DNA of 64,000 nt from the NCBI RefSeq assembly GCF_022919135.1, contig NZ_CP095049.1, positions 5,837,001-5,901,000 on the forward strand. The letters are read 5' to 3'. Position 1 is the stretch's first letter, and every line of letters begins with the position of its first letter. Of this stretch, positions 1 through 7,334 are shown in pieces. Made by a program: the position numbers and the translations under genes. A model generated the notes under the pieces. The model searched no databases. It had not been told where the DNA came from and saw nothing but the letters and a program-made list of their open reading frames with translations. Origin of the DNA: Hymenobacter cellulosivorans. GTDB taxonomy: Bacteria > Bacteroidota > Bacteroidia > Cytophagales > Hymenobacteraceae.

Positions 1-203
1 CCGTTGAACAAGGTATCCGGCACGGTACCGTTGCGGCGGTACACGTCCTGGCAGTCGACGTACTGGCCGTCGGCTTTGGCACTCACAAACTCGTCGGTGC
101 GAGTCACGCCCCCCTCAGGCTGCGGCTCAGCGTCCTTGGAGCTGCAAGCGGCGGCCCCCAGCAGCAGGGAGCCCAGGGCATAGGTACATAAGGTCTTGAC
201 CAT
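1..203 (-). CDS. Putative lipoprotein (partial, N-terminal part only)
   Basis: The gene starts at an ATG at 203 and runs off the left edge, so only about 67 residues are visible. The N-terminus has a lysine, then a hydrophobic stretch ending in L-G-A-A-A-C-S-S-K, which reads as a type II signal peptide with the cysteine near residue 20. It is followed by a Pro/Glu/Gly linker. The product is therefore probably a membrane-anchored lipoprotein. No family can be assigned from the visible part. The next gene is divergent and starts at 463. Confidence 0.6.
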   Translation of the reverse strand, partial: MVKTLCTYALGSLLLGAAACSSKDAEPQPEGGVTRTDEFVSAKADGQYVDCQDVYRRNGTVPDTLFN

Positions 204-462
204 AAAAAACGGGAGGTAGCAACATGAGAAATACGGGTGGGCGGTCCGGACTCAGCCCCTGCTTAGCACCCCGATGACCGGACTCGGGCCCCATAGGTTG
301 CGTGGCTCTTACAAATTGGGTTGCGGCATATCTTGCGCCAAGACCACCGCTACCAGCTACGGCCCCTGCTAAGTTCAGGGCTGCATACTTTGGCACGGAT
401 TTCAATTCCTATTTTGCCGGTGCGTAGCCCCTAACCTTTAGGCTGCGTACAGCTCCACGTCT

Positions 463-1566
463 ATGAAACGTCTGTCCTTTTTTCTACTTTTCCTGGCCTC
501 TTTGGCCGCATCTGCTCCCGCCCGCGCTCAGGGTGAGCAGTCCATCTGGTACTTTGGCGGCCAAGCGGGCCTGAAGTTTTCCGGCACCGCTGCTCCTACC
601 CCACTGCTCGACGGCAAAATGACTACCTACGAAGGCAGCGCAGTAGCCACCAACCAGCAAGGTCAGCTGCTGTTCTACACCGATGGCGAAGTGGTCTACA
701 ACCGCAAGCACCAGGTCATGCTCAACGGCAAAGGGTTGATGGGCAGCAAATCCAGCGCCCAGAGCGCCCTCATCGTACCCGACCCCGGTAGCGGCAACGT
801 GTTTTACATCTTCACCACCGCGCCCCAGGGTGGCAAGAATGGTATGCGCTACTCCGTGGTCGACATGACCCGGGAGGGCGGCTTCGGCGACGTGCCCCGG
901 GCCAACATGCTGCTGATTTCGCCGGTGGCCGAGAAGCTGGCCGCCGTGAAGCACAAAAACGGCCGCGACATCTGGGTGGTCGGCCACCGCTGGAATTCCA
1001 ACGCCTTCGTCTCGTACCTGGTGACGCCCGAGGGCGTGGAAACCAAACCAATTCTGAGCAATGTGGGCAGCATGAATGCCGGCCCCGGCCGCAATGCTAT
1101 TGGCTGCATCAAGTTCTCGCCCGACGGCCGCAAAATTGCCTCGGCCCTGTGGCGGGAAAGCAACAAATTTGAGGTATTCGACTTCGACAACACCACGGGT
1201 AAGGTCAGTAACCCGCGGCAGTTTGGCACCTACGAGGAGGCCTACGGCGTGGAGTTCTCACCCGATGGCACCAAGCTCTACGGCACCTGCAACGGCAAGG
1301 GCGGCGGGCAGGCCGAAGTCTGGCAATTTGACCTTGCCACCAAAAGCAAGGATAACGCGGTGAAAGTGGGCACCTCGGCTAACCGCAAAATCGGCGCCCT
1401 GCAGCTCGGTATTGATGGCAAAATCTACGTGGCCCGCGAAGACAACCCGTTCCTGGGCGTTATCCAGGACCCCAACGCCGCTGGCAAAGCCTGCAACTAC
1501 GTAGATGACGGCCTGAAGCTGGGCGGCCGGCGCAGCAAGCTCGGCCTGCCCGTTTTCGTGCGGTAA
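463..1566 (+). CDS. Secreted WD40-like (PD40) beta-propeller protein
   Basis: The 367-residue protein begins with a clear Sec signal peptide (residues 1-22, ending A-R-A-Q). The rest consists of propeller-type blades. Typical blade phrases are K-F-S-P-D-G-R-K-I-A near residue 220, E-F-S-P-D-G-T-K-L-Y near 263 and G-I-D-G-K-I-Y-V-A near 315. The segment after the signal peptide (I-W-Y-F-G-G-Q-A-G-L) resembles the N-terminal propeller of large Bacteroidota surface proteins with gliding-type C-terminal domains, but here no such domain follows. It is probably periplasmic or secreted, with unknown ligand. A strong hairpin terminator follows at 1670. Confidence 0.75.
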   Translation: MKRLSFFLLFLASLAASAPARAQGEQSIWYFGGQAGLKFSGTAAPTPLLDGKMTTYEGSAVATNQQGQLLFYTDGEVVYNRKHQVMLNGKGLMGSKSSAQSALIVPDPGSGNVFYIFTTAPQGGKNGMRYSVVDMTREGGFGDVPRANMLLISPVAEKLAAVKHKNGRDIWVVGHRWNSNAFVSYLVTPEGVETKPILSNVGSMNAGPGRNAIGCIKFSPDGRKIASALWRESNKFEVFDFDNTTGKVSNPRQFGTYEEAYGVEFSPDGTKLYGTCNGKGGGQAEVWQFDLATKSKDNAVKVGTSANRKIGALQLGIDGKIYVAREDNPFLGVIQDPNAAGKACNYVDDGLKLGGRRSKLGLPVFVR

Positions 1567-1602
1567 AGCAGGTCCCATGTTACATGGCAGTTTACCATCG
1601 GC

Positions 1603-1703
1603 TGTCATCCTGAGGCGCAGCTAGAGGACCTGCCTCGCCTACCCCACTGAAGCAACTTATCAACGTAAAAAAGCCCTTTACCACCAGCGTGGTAAAGGGC
1701 TTT
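1603..1703. repeat. Solitary TGTCATCCTGAG repeat with internal hairpin
   Basis: TGTCATCCTGAG (1603-1614) is followed about 55 bases later by a hairpin with AAAAAGCCCTTTACCA-type arms. The same order is seen in the complete element at 18629-18804, where the hairpin arms differ slightly. Here the right-hand inverted arm is missing, so this looks like a truncated member of a small dispersed intergenic family. Confidence 0.5.
1670..1703. terminator. Bidirectional terminator hairpin
   Basis: A perfect 15-bp stem (1670-1684 with 1689-1703) closes a CAGC loop and is bordered by A-rich sequence on the left and TTTCTA on the right. It lies between convergent genes ending at 1566 and 1790 and can serve both. 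Confidence 0.75.
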
Positions 1704-1789
1704 CTACATTTAATAATTATTATCACTTAGACAGAGGAGAGATTAGAGCTGATGCAGCACGCCACCTTTCACCGTCCTACACTCAGCCG

Positions 1790-3190
1790 CTAGTCCTTGA
1801 TTTCGCCGAAGCGGAACCGCACGAAGCCGGCGGCCACCGAGGCGTAGGGGTTCTTATCGGCCAGCAGGCCGGGCAAGTCGCGGGTACTGACGCCGAACTC
1901 GTAGATATTGGTGGTAAACGCCACGCCCAGGGGCAAGGCAAACCCGTAGCCGGCACCGCCTGCCACGCCACTACTCAGGCGGATGTATTTATTGGGCTTG
2001 AAGTCGATGCCGGCACCCACGAACGGGCTCGTAATGTTGCCGGCCACTTCGTTCAGCGGCAAAGTCACGTCGAGGCCCATTTCCAGGCGGTCAGTGACGC
2101 GCAGGCTGGCCCCGGCGCGCAGCTTGGTGGGCAGCTCGGCCCGGTGCTCCTGACTGGGCTGATAGACTAATACGCTGTCGGTGCCTGAGGCAAAAATCTT
2201 GGTGGCCTCGCTCAGGAAGTCGTAGTTGTCGACGCCGTTGGAGCGGAGCTTTTTGAGCTTCTGGTCGGAGGCCGTCAGCAGGTTGCCCTCCCAGGTCATG
2301 TGGCCCAGGTCGGTGACCGAGAGGCTGGCGCGCAGCATTTTACCGGCTTCCATGGCTAGGCCCAAATCGAAGCCGTTGCCCTTGCCTACCGGCTGCAGGC
2401 CGTTGCCCCGCTCCTGCAGATTAAAGGACGTGTTGTTGACCACCTTGCCGTAATCAATGTCGAACAGGGGAGACATAGCGCTGTAAGCCTCGATTTTGCC
2501 CGGCTCGACGCGCACGTCCACGATACCCACGCCCTGAATGTAGCGGTAACCCACGCCGCCCGAAAGCCGGAACAAGGGCAGCGTAACGAGGCGGCGGGCA
2601 AAAGCGAAGTTGAACTCGTTGTACCAGGTGCCCTGAAACTGGGTGCCGGCCAACGACTCCGTTATGAGCGGCGAGGTAGTGGGATTATAGTTGGCGTAAA
2701 TCGGGGCTTCCTGGCCCAGAAACATGATTTCGGCCGCGTTCTGATTTAGCGCCATGTGGCCCGCCAGGCGCTGCCGGTTGCTGAAGGCAAAGCTGCCCAG
2801 CACCGGAAACGAGGCCGATACGGCCACCGTCGTCACGTCGGCGTTGAAGTTGAGCGTATTGTCGGAGGTGAAAGCCCGGGCCAGCTCCAGCTTGTCGGCT
2901 TTGGTCAGGGTCTGGTTGGAGTTGCGCAAGAATTTCGACAGCTGGCTGCGCGTCAAGGAGGCCGAGCTGACGCCCACGCCGCCCTCGCCGATAGAAAAGG
3001 CCACTACCGCGTTGTTCATGCGGGCCATGTTGGCCGGGTTGATGCCGATGGCTTGGTAGTCGCTGGCGAAGCTGTTGGCAACGCCGCCCCGCCCCACGAT
3101 GGAGAAGGAGCTTAGCTCACTCTGGGCGCGCAGGCTGGTGGCAGCCAGCAGCCCCAAACCAGTTAGCAAGGCAAGACGAGTATTTTTCAC
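1790..3190 (-). CDS. DUF5723-family outer-membrane protein
   Basis: From a GTG at 3190 the product has 466 residues and a clean signal peptide (V/M-K-N-T-R-L-A-L-L-T-G-L ... R-A-Q). An upstream in-frame TTG at 3223 would put 11 polar residues in front of it, so GTG is preferred. The mature protein starts with a segment typical of DUF5723 (G-I-N-P-A-N-M-A-R) and continues with alternating amphipathic strands ending R-F-R-F-G-E, as expected for an FadL-like outer-membrane beta-barrel. The ligand is unknown. It stands alone between convergent and divergent neighbours. Confidence 0.75.
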   Translation of the reverse strand: MKNTRLALLTGLGLLAATSLRAQSELSSFSIVGRGGVANSFASDYQAIGINPANMARMNNAVVAFSIGEGGVGVSSASLTRSQLSKFLRNSNQTLTKADKLELARAFTSDNTLNFNADVTTVAVSASFPVLGSFAFSNRQRLAGHMALNQNAAEIMFLGQEAPIYANYNPTTSPLITESLAGTQFQGTWYNEFNFAFARRLVTLPLFRLSGGVGYRYIQGVGIVDVRVEPGKIEAYSAMSPLFDIDYGKVVNNTSFNLQERGNGLQPVGKGNGFDLGLAMEAGKMLRASLSVTDLGHMTWEGNLLTASDQKLKKLRSNGVDNYDFLSEATKIFASGTDSVLVYQPSQEHRAELPTKLRAGASLRVTDRLEMGLDVTLPLNEVAGNITSPFVGAGIDFKPNKYIRLSSGVAGGAGYGFALPLGVAFTTNIYEFGVSTRDLPGLLADKNPYASVAAGFVRFRFGEIKD

Positions 3191-3412
3191 GGGGGCAGTT
3201 TGCTGGTGAGGAGTCAGTGACAAATGAGCGGCAAGCTATTGAAGCCAACCGCTTTATCATACGCAAAGGGCACTACCTTCGCTGAGTCTGGCAAAAGTGT
3301 GGCTGGAGCCACCTATTTTGCGGGCCAGCCGTAGTTCTCGAACGGCAAAGGTAGCCGACTAGTGCCTGCTGCGGCTTAGCGCGGCGGGCTTTCTTGCAAA
3401 ATCTCTTTTCCC

Positions 3413-4387
3413 TTGGCCAAGCGCTTTTCTGTTGACGAGTACGCCGCCGGCATCCTGGCCGGCAACCGCATGGTGCTGAGCCGGGCCATTACGCTGGTGG
3501 AAAGCACCCTGCCCTCCGACCAGCACCTGGCCCAACAGGTCCTCGACCAAGTACTGCCCCACGCCGGCCGCTCGGTGCGGGTGGGCATCACGGGCGTGCC
3601 GGGCGTGGGCAAAAGCACGTTTATCGAAGCCCTGGGTCTGGAGCTGCTCCGGCAAGGGAAGCGCCTGGCCGTGCTGGCCGTCGACCCCACGAGCCAGCGC
3701 AGCGGCGGCAGCATCCTCGGCGACAAAACCCGCATGAACCAGCTGGCAGCCCAGGAGCAGGCGTACATCCGGCCTTCACCGGCGGGCCGCAGCCTGGGCG
3801 GCGTCACGCGGAGCACTCGCGAAGCCATGATTCTGTGCGAAGCCGCTGGCCACGACGTCATCTTCATCGAAACCGTGGGCGTGGGCCAGAGCGAAACCGC
3901 CGTGCACGGCATGGTCGACTTCTTCCTGCTGCTGATGCTGGCCGGGGCCGGCGACGAGCTGCAAGGCATTAAGAAGGGCATTATGGAAATGGCCGACGCG
4001 GTAACCATCACGAAGGCCGACGGCCAGAACGAAACGGCTGCCAAGCTGGCCCGCCGCGAGTACCAGAACGCCCTGCACCTGTTCCCCTTGGCTCCCTCGG
4101 GCTGGAACCCCAAGGTCACGGTCAGCTCGGCTCTCACGGGCCAGGGCGTGCCGGAGGTGTGGCAGGTGGTGGAGCAGTACGTGCAGCAAACCCAGCAGAG
4201 CGGCTACTTTCAGCGGCGGCGGCAGGAGCAGAATTTGCACTGGCTCTACGAGGCAATCCGCCAGGGGCTGGAAGAACAGTTTTATGCCAAGGCCAACGTG
4301 CAGGAGCAGCTCCCGGCGCTGCGTCAGCAGGTCATTGAGGGCAGCAAATCGGCCTTTGGAGCCGCGGCCGAGCTGCTGGGCCTGTAA
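3413..4387 (+). CDS. meaB: Methylmalonyl-CoA mutase-associated GTPase (MeaB/ArgK family)
   Basis: The 324-residue G3E-type P-loop GTPase is the chaperone that loads and protects adenosylcobalamin in methylmalonyl-CoA mutase. Visible motifs are Walker A G-V-P-G-V-G-K-S-T (61-69), the switch region D-P-T-S-Q-R-S-G-G-S-I-L-G-D-K-T-R-M (91-108), E-T-V-G-V-G-Q-S-E near 153 and the T-K-A-D guanine motif near 198. The start is a TTG at 3413. The next residues align with the normal N-terminus of the family (V-L-S-R-A-I-T-L-V-E-S), so no upstream start is needed. The mutase genes themselves are not in the window. Length is normal for the family. Confidence 0.92.
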   Translation: MAKRFSVDEYAAGILAGNRMVLSRAITLVESTLPSDQHLAQQVLDQVLPHAGRSVRVGITGVPGVGKSTFIEALGLELLRQGKRLAVLAVDPTSQRSGGSILGDKTRMNQLAAQEQAYIRPSPAGRSLGGVTRSTREAMILCEAAGHDVIFIETVGVGQSETAVHGMVDFFLLLMLAGAGDELQGIKKGIMEMADAVTITKADGQNETAAKLARREYQNALHLFPLAPSGWNPKVTVSSALTGQGVPEVWQVVEQYVQQTQQSGYFQRRRQEQNLHWLYEAIRQGLEEQFYAKANVQEQLPALRQQVIEGSKSAFGAAAELLGL

Positions 4388-4421
4388 GCACGGCACGGCG
4401 AAAGTCAGGCGCGGGAAACCC

Positions 4422-5396
4422 TTAGCGGGCCCGGCGCGGGCTCACGCCAAATTTTTTCTTAAAAGCCGCGCTGAAGTGTTGCAGCGAGGAGTAACCCAGC
4501 TCGAAGGCCAGCTCACTGGCCGTTTTGCGACCTTCAATCAGTTGGGCCTCGGCCTCGGCTAGGCGGTAGTCGGCCAGGTAGCTGAACACCGTTTGGCCAA
4601 ACATTTCCTTGAAGCCCTTCTTGAGTTTGAACTCGTTGAGACCGGCAATGCGGGCCAGTTCGGGCAAAGAAGGCGGCAGGTGCAGGTGCTGAATGAGGTA
4701 GTCGCGGGCAAAGAGTAGGCGTTCCTGGTCGTACTCGGTGCGGGCGAAGCGCGCCGGTTGGTGCCGCTCAAAGGCCTCAGCCTGTAGCACCAGGATTTCG
4801 AGGGCTTTAGAGTACAGGAAAAGCTTCTTGAGCGGCCCCTGAAAGCGGCAGTTCAGCACTGCCCGAATGGCATTGTGCAAGGCCAGGCCCACGGTTAGGC
4901 TTTGCTCGCCCAGCACCACGGGCTGACCTTCGAGCACCCGCTCGCCGAAACGGCGCAGTACCTCATTGCCCTGCCCGCTCAGGCGCAGGAAAGCCGCTCG
5001 GGTAAACTGCACCATAAAGGTTTCGGTTTCCAGCTCCTCGTTGCGGCTGGTGCCCGCGAAGCCCGGCCAATACATGAGGTTGTGCTGGTAAGAGCCCATA
5101 ATCAGCGGCCGGCCCTGGGGCTGGTGCTCGATAATGACGCGCCCCCGCAGATTGAATTGCAGATGTACTACATCAAGCTCGGAGCGCCATTCCTGGGTGG
5201 TATATTCCCGGAAGTGCCAGCGGGCATGACTGAGCCGGATACCGTCGAAGTACCAGTGCGTGAGCGTACCGCGGCCGGCGGCAAATTCCAGCTCGCCGGT
5301 TTGCTCCACCAGCTCGGGCACATCGAAGTCCTGGGCCACGTGGTTGTTGGCGTGCATCAGGGTGTTATCAGCAGCGGCGCGGACTTCCAGGGGCAT
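4422..5396 (-). CDS. AraC-family transcriptional regulator
   Basis: The 324-residue protein has an unassigned N-terminal sensing half and a typical double helix-turn-helix at the C-terminus (about 225-320). The first HTH is around L-A-R-I-A-G-L-N-E-F-K-L-K-K-G-F. The second ends in L-G-Y-S-S-L-Q-H-F-S-A-A-F-K-K-K-F-G-V-S-P. It is cytoplasmic. The gene is divergent from the HMA-like/DUF2807 pair at 5787-6721, and a direct repeat with AraC-type 21-base spacing lies between them (5679-5707). It may therefore regulate those genes, which is inference. Confidence 0.9.
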   Translation of the reverse strand: MPLEVRAAADNTLMHANNHVAQDFDVPELVEQTGELEFAAGRGTLTHWYFDGIRLSHARWHFREYTTQEWRSELDVVHLQFNLRGRVIIEHQPQGRPLIMGSYQHNLMYWPGFAGTSRNEELETETFMVQFTRAAFLRLSGQGNEVLRRFGERVLEGQPVVLGEQSLTVGLALHNAIRAVLNCRFQGPLKKLFLYSKALEILVLQAEAFERHQPARFARTEYDQERLLFARDYLIQHLHLPPSLPELARIAGLNEFKLKKGFKEMFGQTVFSYLADYRLAEAEAQLIEGRKTASELAFELGYSSLQHFSAAFKKKFGVSPRRAR

Positions 5397-5552
5397 GGAG
5401 TGAAGATAAATGTTTGCGGCAATACCGTCGTCAGCAGGCCCTGCCGCTGTTGCCGCAACGGTGCTGCCACCAGCTGACCCGGGTTGTCGGTTGTGCTGAG
5501 CGGCCAGCTACTCCTGCAAAGCTGCTGGTGAAAAGCCTGGATTGGGTTACAG

Positions 5553-5582
5553 TTCCGGGAGCTTGAGTTATAGCTCCCGGAA
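5553..5582. repeat. Perfect 11-bp inverted repeat
   Basis: TTCCGGGAGCT (5553-5563) and AGCTCCCGGAA (5572-5582) form a perfect stem with an 8-base loop. Because it sits between divergent genes it is not placed like a terminator. It could be an operator or a small dispersed repeat. Confidence 0.6.
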
Positions 5583-5678
5583 TTTGCGGCTAAGCCCGGG
5601 GGCAAACCGGGCCGGTTTCGTTGACTGGAACATCGGGCTAGGCTTGGGCAAGCTCCTGACAGGAATCAAAAATCCCGA

Positions 5679-5707
5679 TTCTATAAGTCTGACTCCCATT
5701 TCTATAA
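5679..5707. promoter_or_regulatory. Candidate AraC operator: direct repeat with 21-base period
   Basis: TTCTATAA occurs at 5679-5686 and again at 5700-5707, exactly 21 bases apart. AraC-family dimers often bind direct half-sites about two helical turns apart. The site is about 80 bases upstream of the gene at 5787 and in front of the divergent AraC gene. Function is inferred from spacing and position only. Confidence 0.4.
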
Positions 5708-5786
5708 CGTCGGCCGCTGCGGCAGGCCGCACCTTTGCATTGTTGGCGCGGCTATAGTTTTTCAAGCCCCGCGCTTACCATTTCTG

Positions 5787-6014
5787 ATGCTGGACCTGGA
5801 AGTTTTTCGCACTACTGTCAATTGCCCCGTAGCGGCGGCCGAGCTGCGCGGACACTTGCTGGCGCGCTTGCCTTCTGCAGCCCGCATCAGCTTCGACCTC
5901 GACGACTGTGACCGGGTGCTGCGCGTGCATACCCCCGGCCAGTGGCTCGATGTGCATACCGTAGCGGCGGTTTTGCGGGAAAGTGGCTACCATTGCGAAC
6001 CACTACCTGACTAG
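5787..6014 (+). CDS. Small HMA-like ferredoxin-fold protein lacking the CxxC metal site
   Basis: This 75-residue protein has a strand-helix-strand-strand-helix-strand order that fits the heavy-metal-associated fold: L-E-V-F-R-T-T-V, then A-A-A-E-L-R-G-H-L-L-A-R-L, then R-I-S-F-D-L, then V-H-T-V-A-A-V-L-R-E-S-G-Y. Where copper chaperones carry C-x-x-C, it has only N-C-P-V-A-A-A, so metal binding of the usual kind is unlikely. The gene lies 20 bases before the DUF2807 gene and is probably cotranscribed with it. The fold assignment is an inference from the pattern of residues. Confidence 0.6.
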   Translation: MLDLEVFRTTVNCPVAAAELRGHLLARLPSAARISFDLDDCDRVLRVHTPGQWLDVHTVAAVLRESGYHCEPLPD

Positions 6015-6034
6015 CCCTGCTAACCCAACTTTCA

Positions 6035-6721
6035 ATGCCCTCATTTAAACAACTTCGTCAGATGATGCAAGTCAAAGGCAGCGGCGTGCTGGTCAGCCGC
6101 GACTATCCCGTTTCCTCATTTACCCGCCTGCACCTGAGCGTGCACGGCACTGTAGAGCTCCTGTACGGGGCCGAAGAAAAAGTCGTGGTGGAAGCCGACG
6201 ACAACCTGCTGGAGCACCTGGAGGTCGTCAATTCGGGCCGCACGCTCTACGTCACGAGTGAAAATAAGCTCCGGGCCCCGGCTTTCACCGAGCTGCGCGT
6301 GACAGTGCATCTGCGCCAGCTCGACACGCTCTATTGCGCCTGCCACGGCAACGTGCGCAGCGGCAATACGCTGGTGGCCTCGGGCCCGTTAGAGGTCAAA
6401 ATTCATTCCCACGGCGACACCACGCTGCAGCTCGAAGCGCCGGCGCTTACCGTAAACATGGCCTGCCACGGCAATGTGACCCTCAGCGGCACCGCGGGGG
6501 AAGTGCAAATCAAGAATGCAGCAGACGGCTACATCAACACCCGGGAGCTGCTGGCCCAACACCTACGCCTGCGCAACCTGGGAGCCGGCAACCTGGACCT
6601 TTACGCCGAGCAAACCATTAACCTCTCGCACATGGGCGCCGGCTATATTCACTACGCCGGCCCGGCCCTCCTCACGGACGTGCAGCAGTACGGCGCCGGC
6701 GAGATTCGGCACGTGGAGTAA
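6035..6721 (+). CDS. DUF2807 (GIN-domain) head protein
   Basis: The 228-residue protein contains the repetitive right-handed beta pattern of DUF2807. Typical phrases are V-S-S-F-T-R-L-H-L-S-V-H-G-T-V-E-L near residue 25, L-R-V-T-V-H-L-R-Q-L-D-T-L near 87 and repeated G-A-G/H-G-N turns to the end. Family members usually carry a signal peptide; none is visible here, where the N-terminus is M-P-S-F-K-Q-L-R-Q-M-M. It may therefore be cytoplasmic. It follows the HMA-like gene closely and probably forms an operon with it. Confidence 0.75.
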   Translation: MPSFKQLRQMMQVKGSGVLVSRDYPVSSFTRLHLSVHGTVELLYGAEEKVVVEADDNLLEHLEVVNSGRTLYVTSENKLRAPAFTELRVTVHLRQLDTLYCACHGNVRSGNTLVASGPLEVKIHSHGDTTLQLEAPALTVNMACHGNVTLSGTAGEVQIKNAADGYINTRELLAQHLRLRNLGAGNLDLYAEQTINLSHMGAGYIHYAGPALLTDVQQYGAGEIRHVE

Positions 6722-6769
6722 GGAGCGGCGGCTTTCGTTCAGTTAGTTCCTAAAACGGAACGACTGGAC

Positions 6770-7159
6770 TTACAGCCCAAGCGGCACTTCGAGCAGGTCC
6801 CACTTGTTGCCGTAGACGTCGGCAAAGACGACGACAAGGCCGTAGCTTTCCTGGCGTGGTTCTTCCAAAAACTGCACGCCCCGGCCTTGCAGGCGGTGGT
6901 AGTCGGCCCAGAAGCTGGTCGTATGCAGAAATAGGAAGACCCGGCCGCCGCTCTGGTTGCCAATGGCTTTTTGCTGGGCTTCTCCGCGGGCCAGGGCCAG
7001 CAGCAGCCCGGTTTCGGCGCCGTGGGGTGCAATGCGGACCCACCGTTTGCCGGCGCCCAGGTCGGTATCTTCCAGAAGCCGGAAGCCCAGCACTCCGACG
7101 TAATAGGCCAGCGCTTCGTCGTAGGCGCGGACCAATAAGGCTATAGAACCCAGCTGCAT
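6770..7159 (-). CDS. VOC (glyoxalase/bleomycin-resistance) family protein
   Basis: From the ATG at 7159 the product is 129 residues, the normal size of a single VOC protein. The frame stays open upstream, but the added 40 residues are not protein-like. Motifs are A-Y-Y-V-G-V-L-G-F-R-L-L-E-D-T near 18, W-V-R-I-A-P near 39, and a C-terminal V-V-F-A-D-V-Y-G-N-K-W-D-L-L-E, where the last Glu is a usual metal ligand. The substrate is unknown. It is a single cytoplasmic gene converging on the DUF2807 gene. Confidence 0.85.
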   Translation of the reverse strand: MQLGSIALLVRAYDEALAYYVGVLGFRLLEDTDLGAGKRWVRIAPHGAETGLLLALARGEAQQKAIGNQSGGRVFLFLHTTSFWADYHRLQGRGVQFLEEPRQESYGLVVVFADVYGNKWDLLEVPLGL

Positions 7160-7281
7160 CGTTTCAATCTGATAAGTAGTGCTAAGGACAGTGTGTGGTG
7201 GCACTCGGGCAGGCAAGTGAGCCAGAGTTGAGTTTGTCCGAAAGTCGCCTTGCCTGGTAACTCTAAAGGTACGCCGCAAAA

Positions 7282-7311
7282 AAGGAGCCTGTCCTTTCGG
7301 GCAGGCTCCTT
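7282..7311 (-). terminator. Intrinsic terminator of the DUF5916 gene
   Basis: On the minus strand AAGGAGCCTG pairs with CAGGCTCCTT and is followed by six T residues (the A-run at 7278-7283 on the plus strand). It lies 24 bases after the stop codon at 7335. Confidence 0.8.
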
Positions 7312-7334
7312 GTCAATAAGTTCAGTTGGTCAGG

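Larger units (their letters stand above)
5397..5786. other. 390-bp divergent intergenic region
   Basis: This space between the AraC gene and the HMA-like gene has no convincing reading frame. It holds a perfect hairpin (5553-5582), a 21-base-spaced direct repeat (5679-5707) and a weak -7-like box (ACCTTTG, about 5731-5737) for the rightward gene. Confidence 0.6.

Noticed and set aside
463..1566. Type IX secretion cargo
   Set aside because: The protein stops after the propeller and lacks the C-terminal sorting domain with its conserved end.
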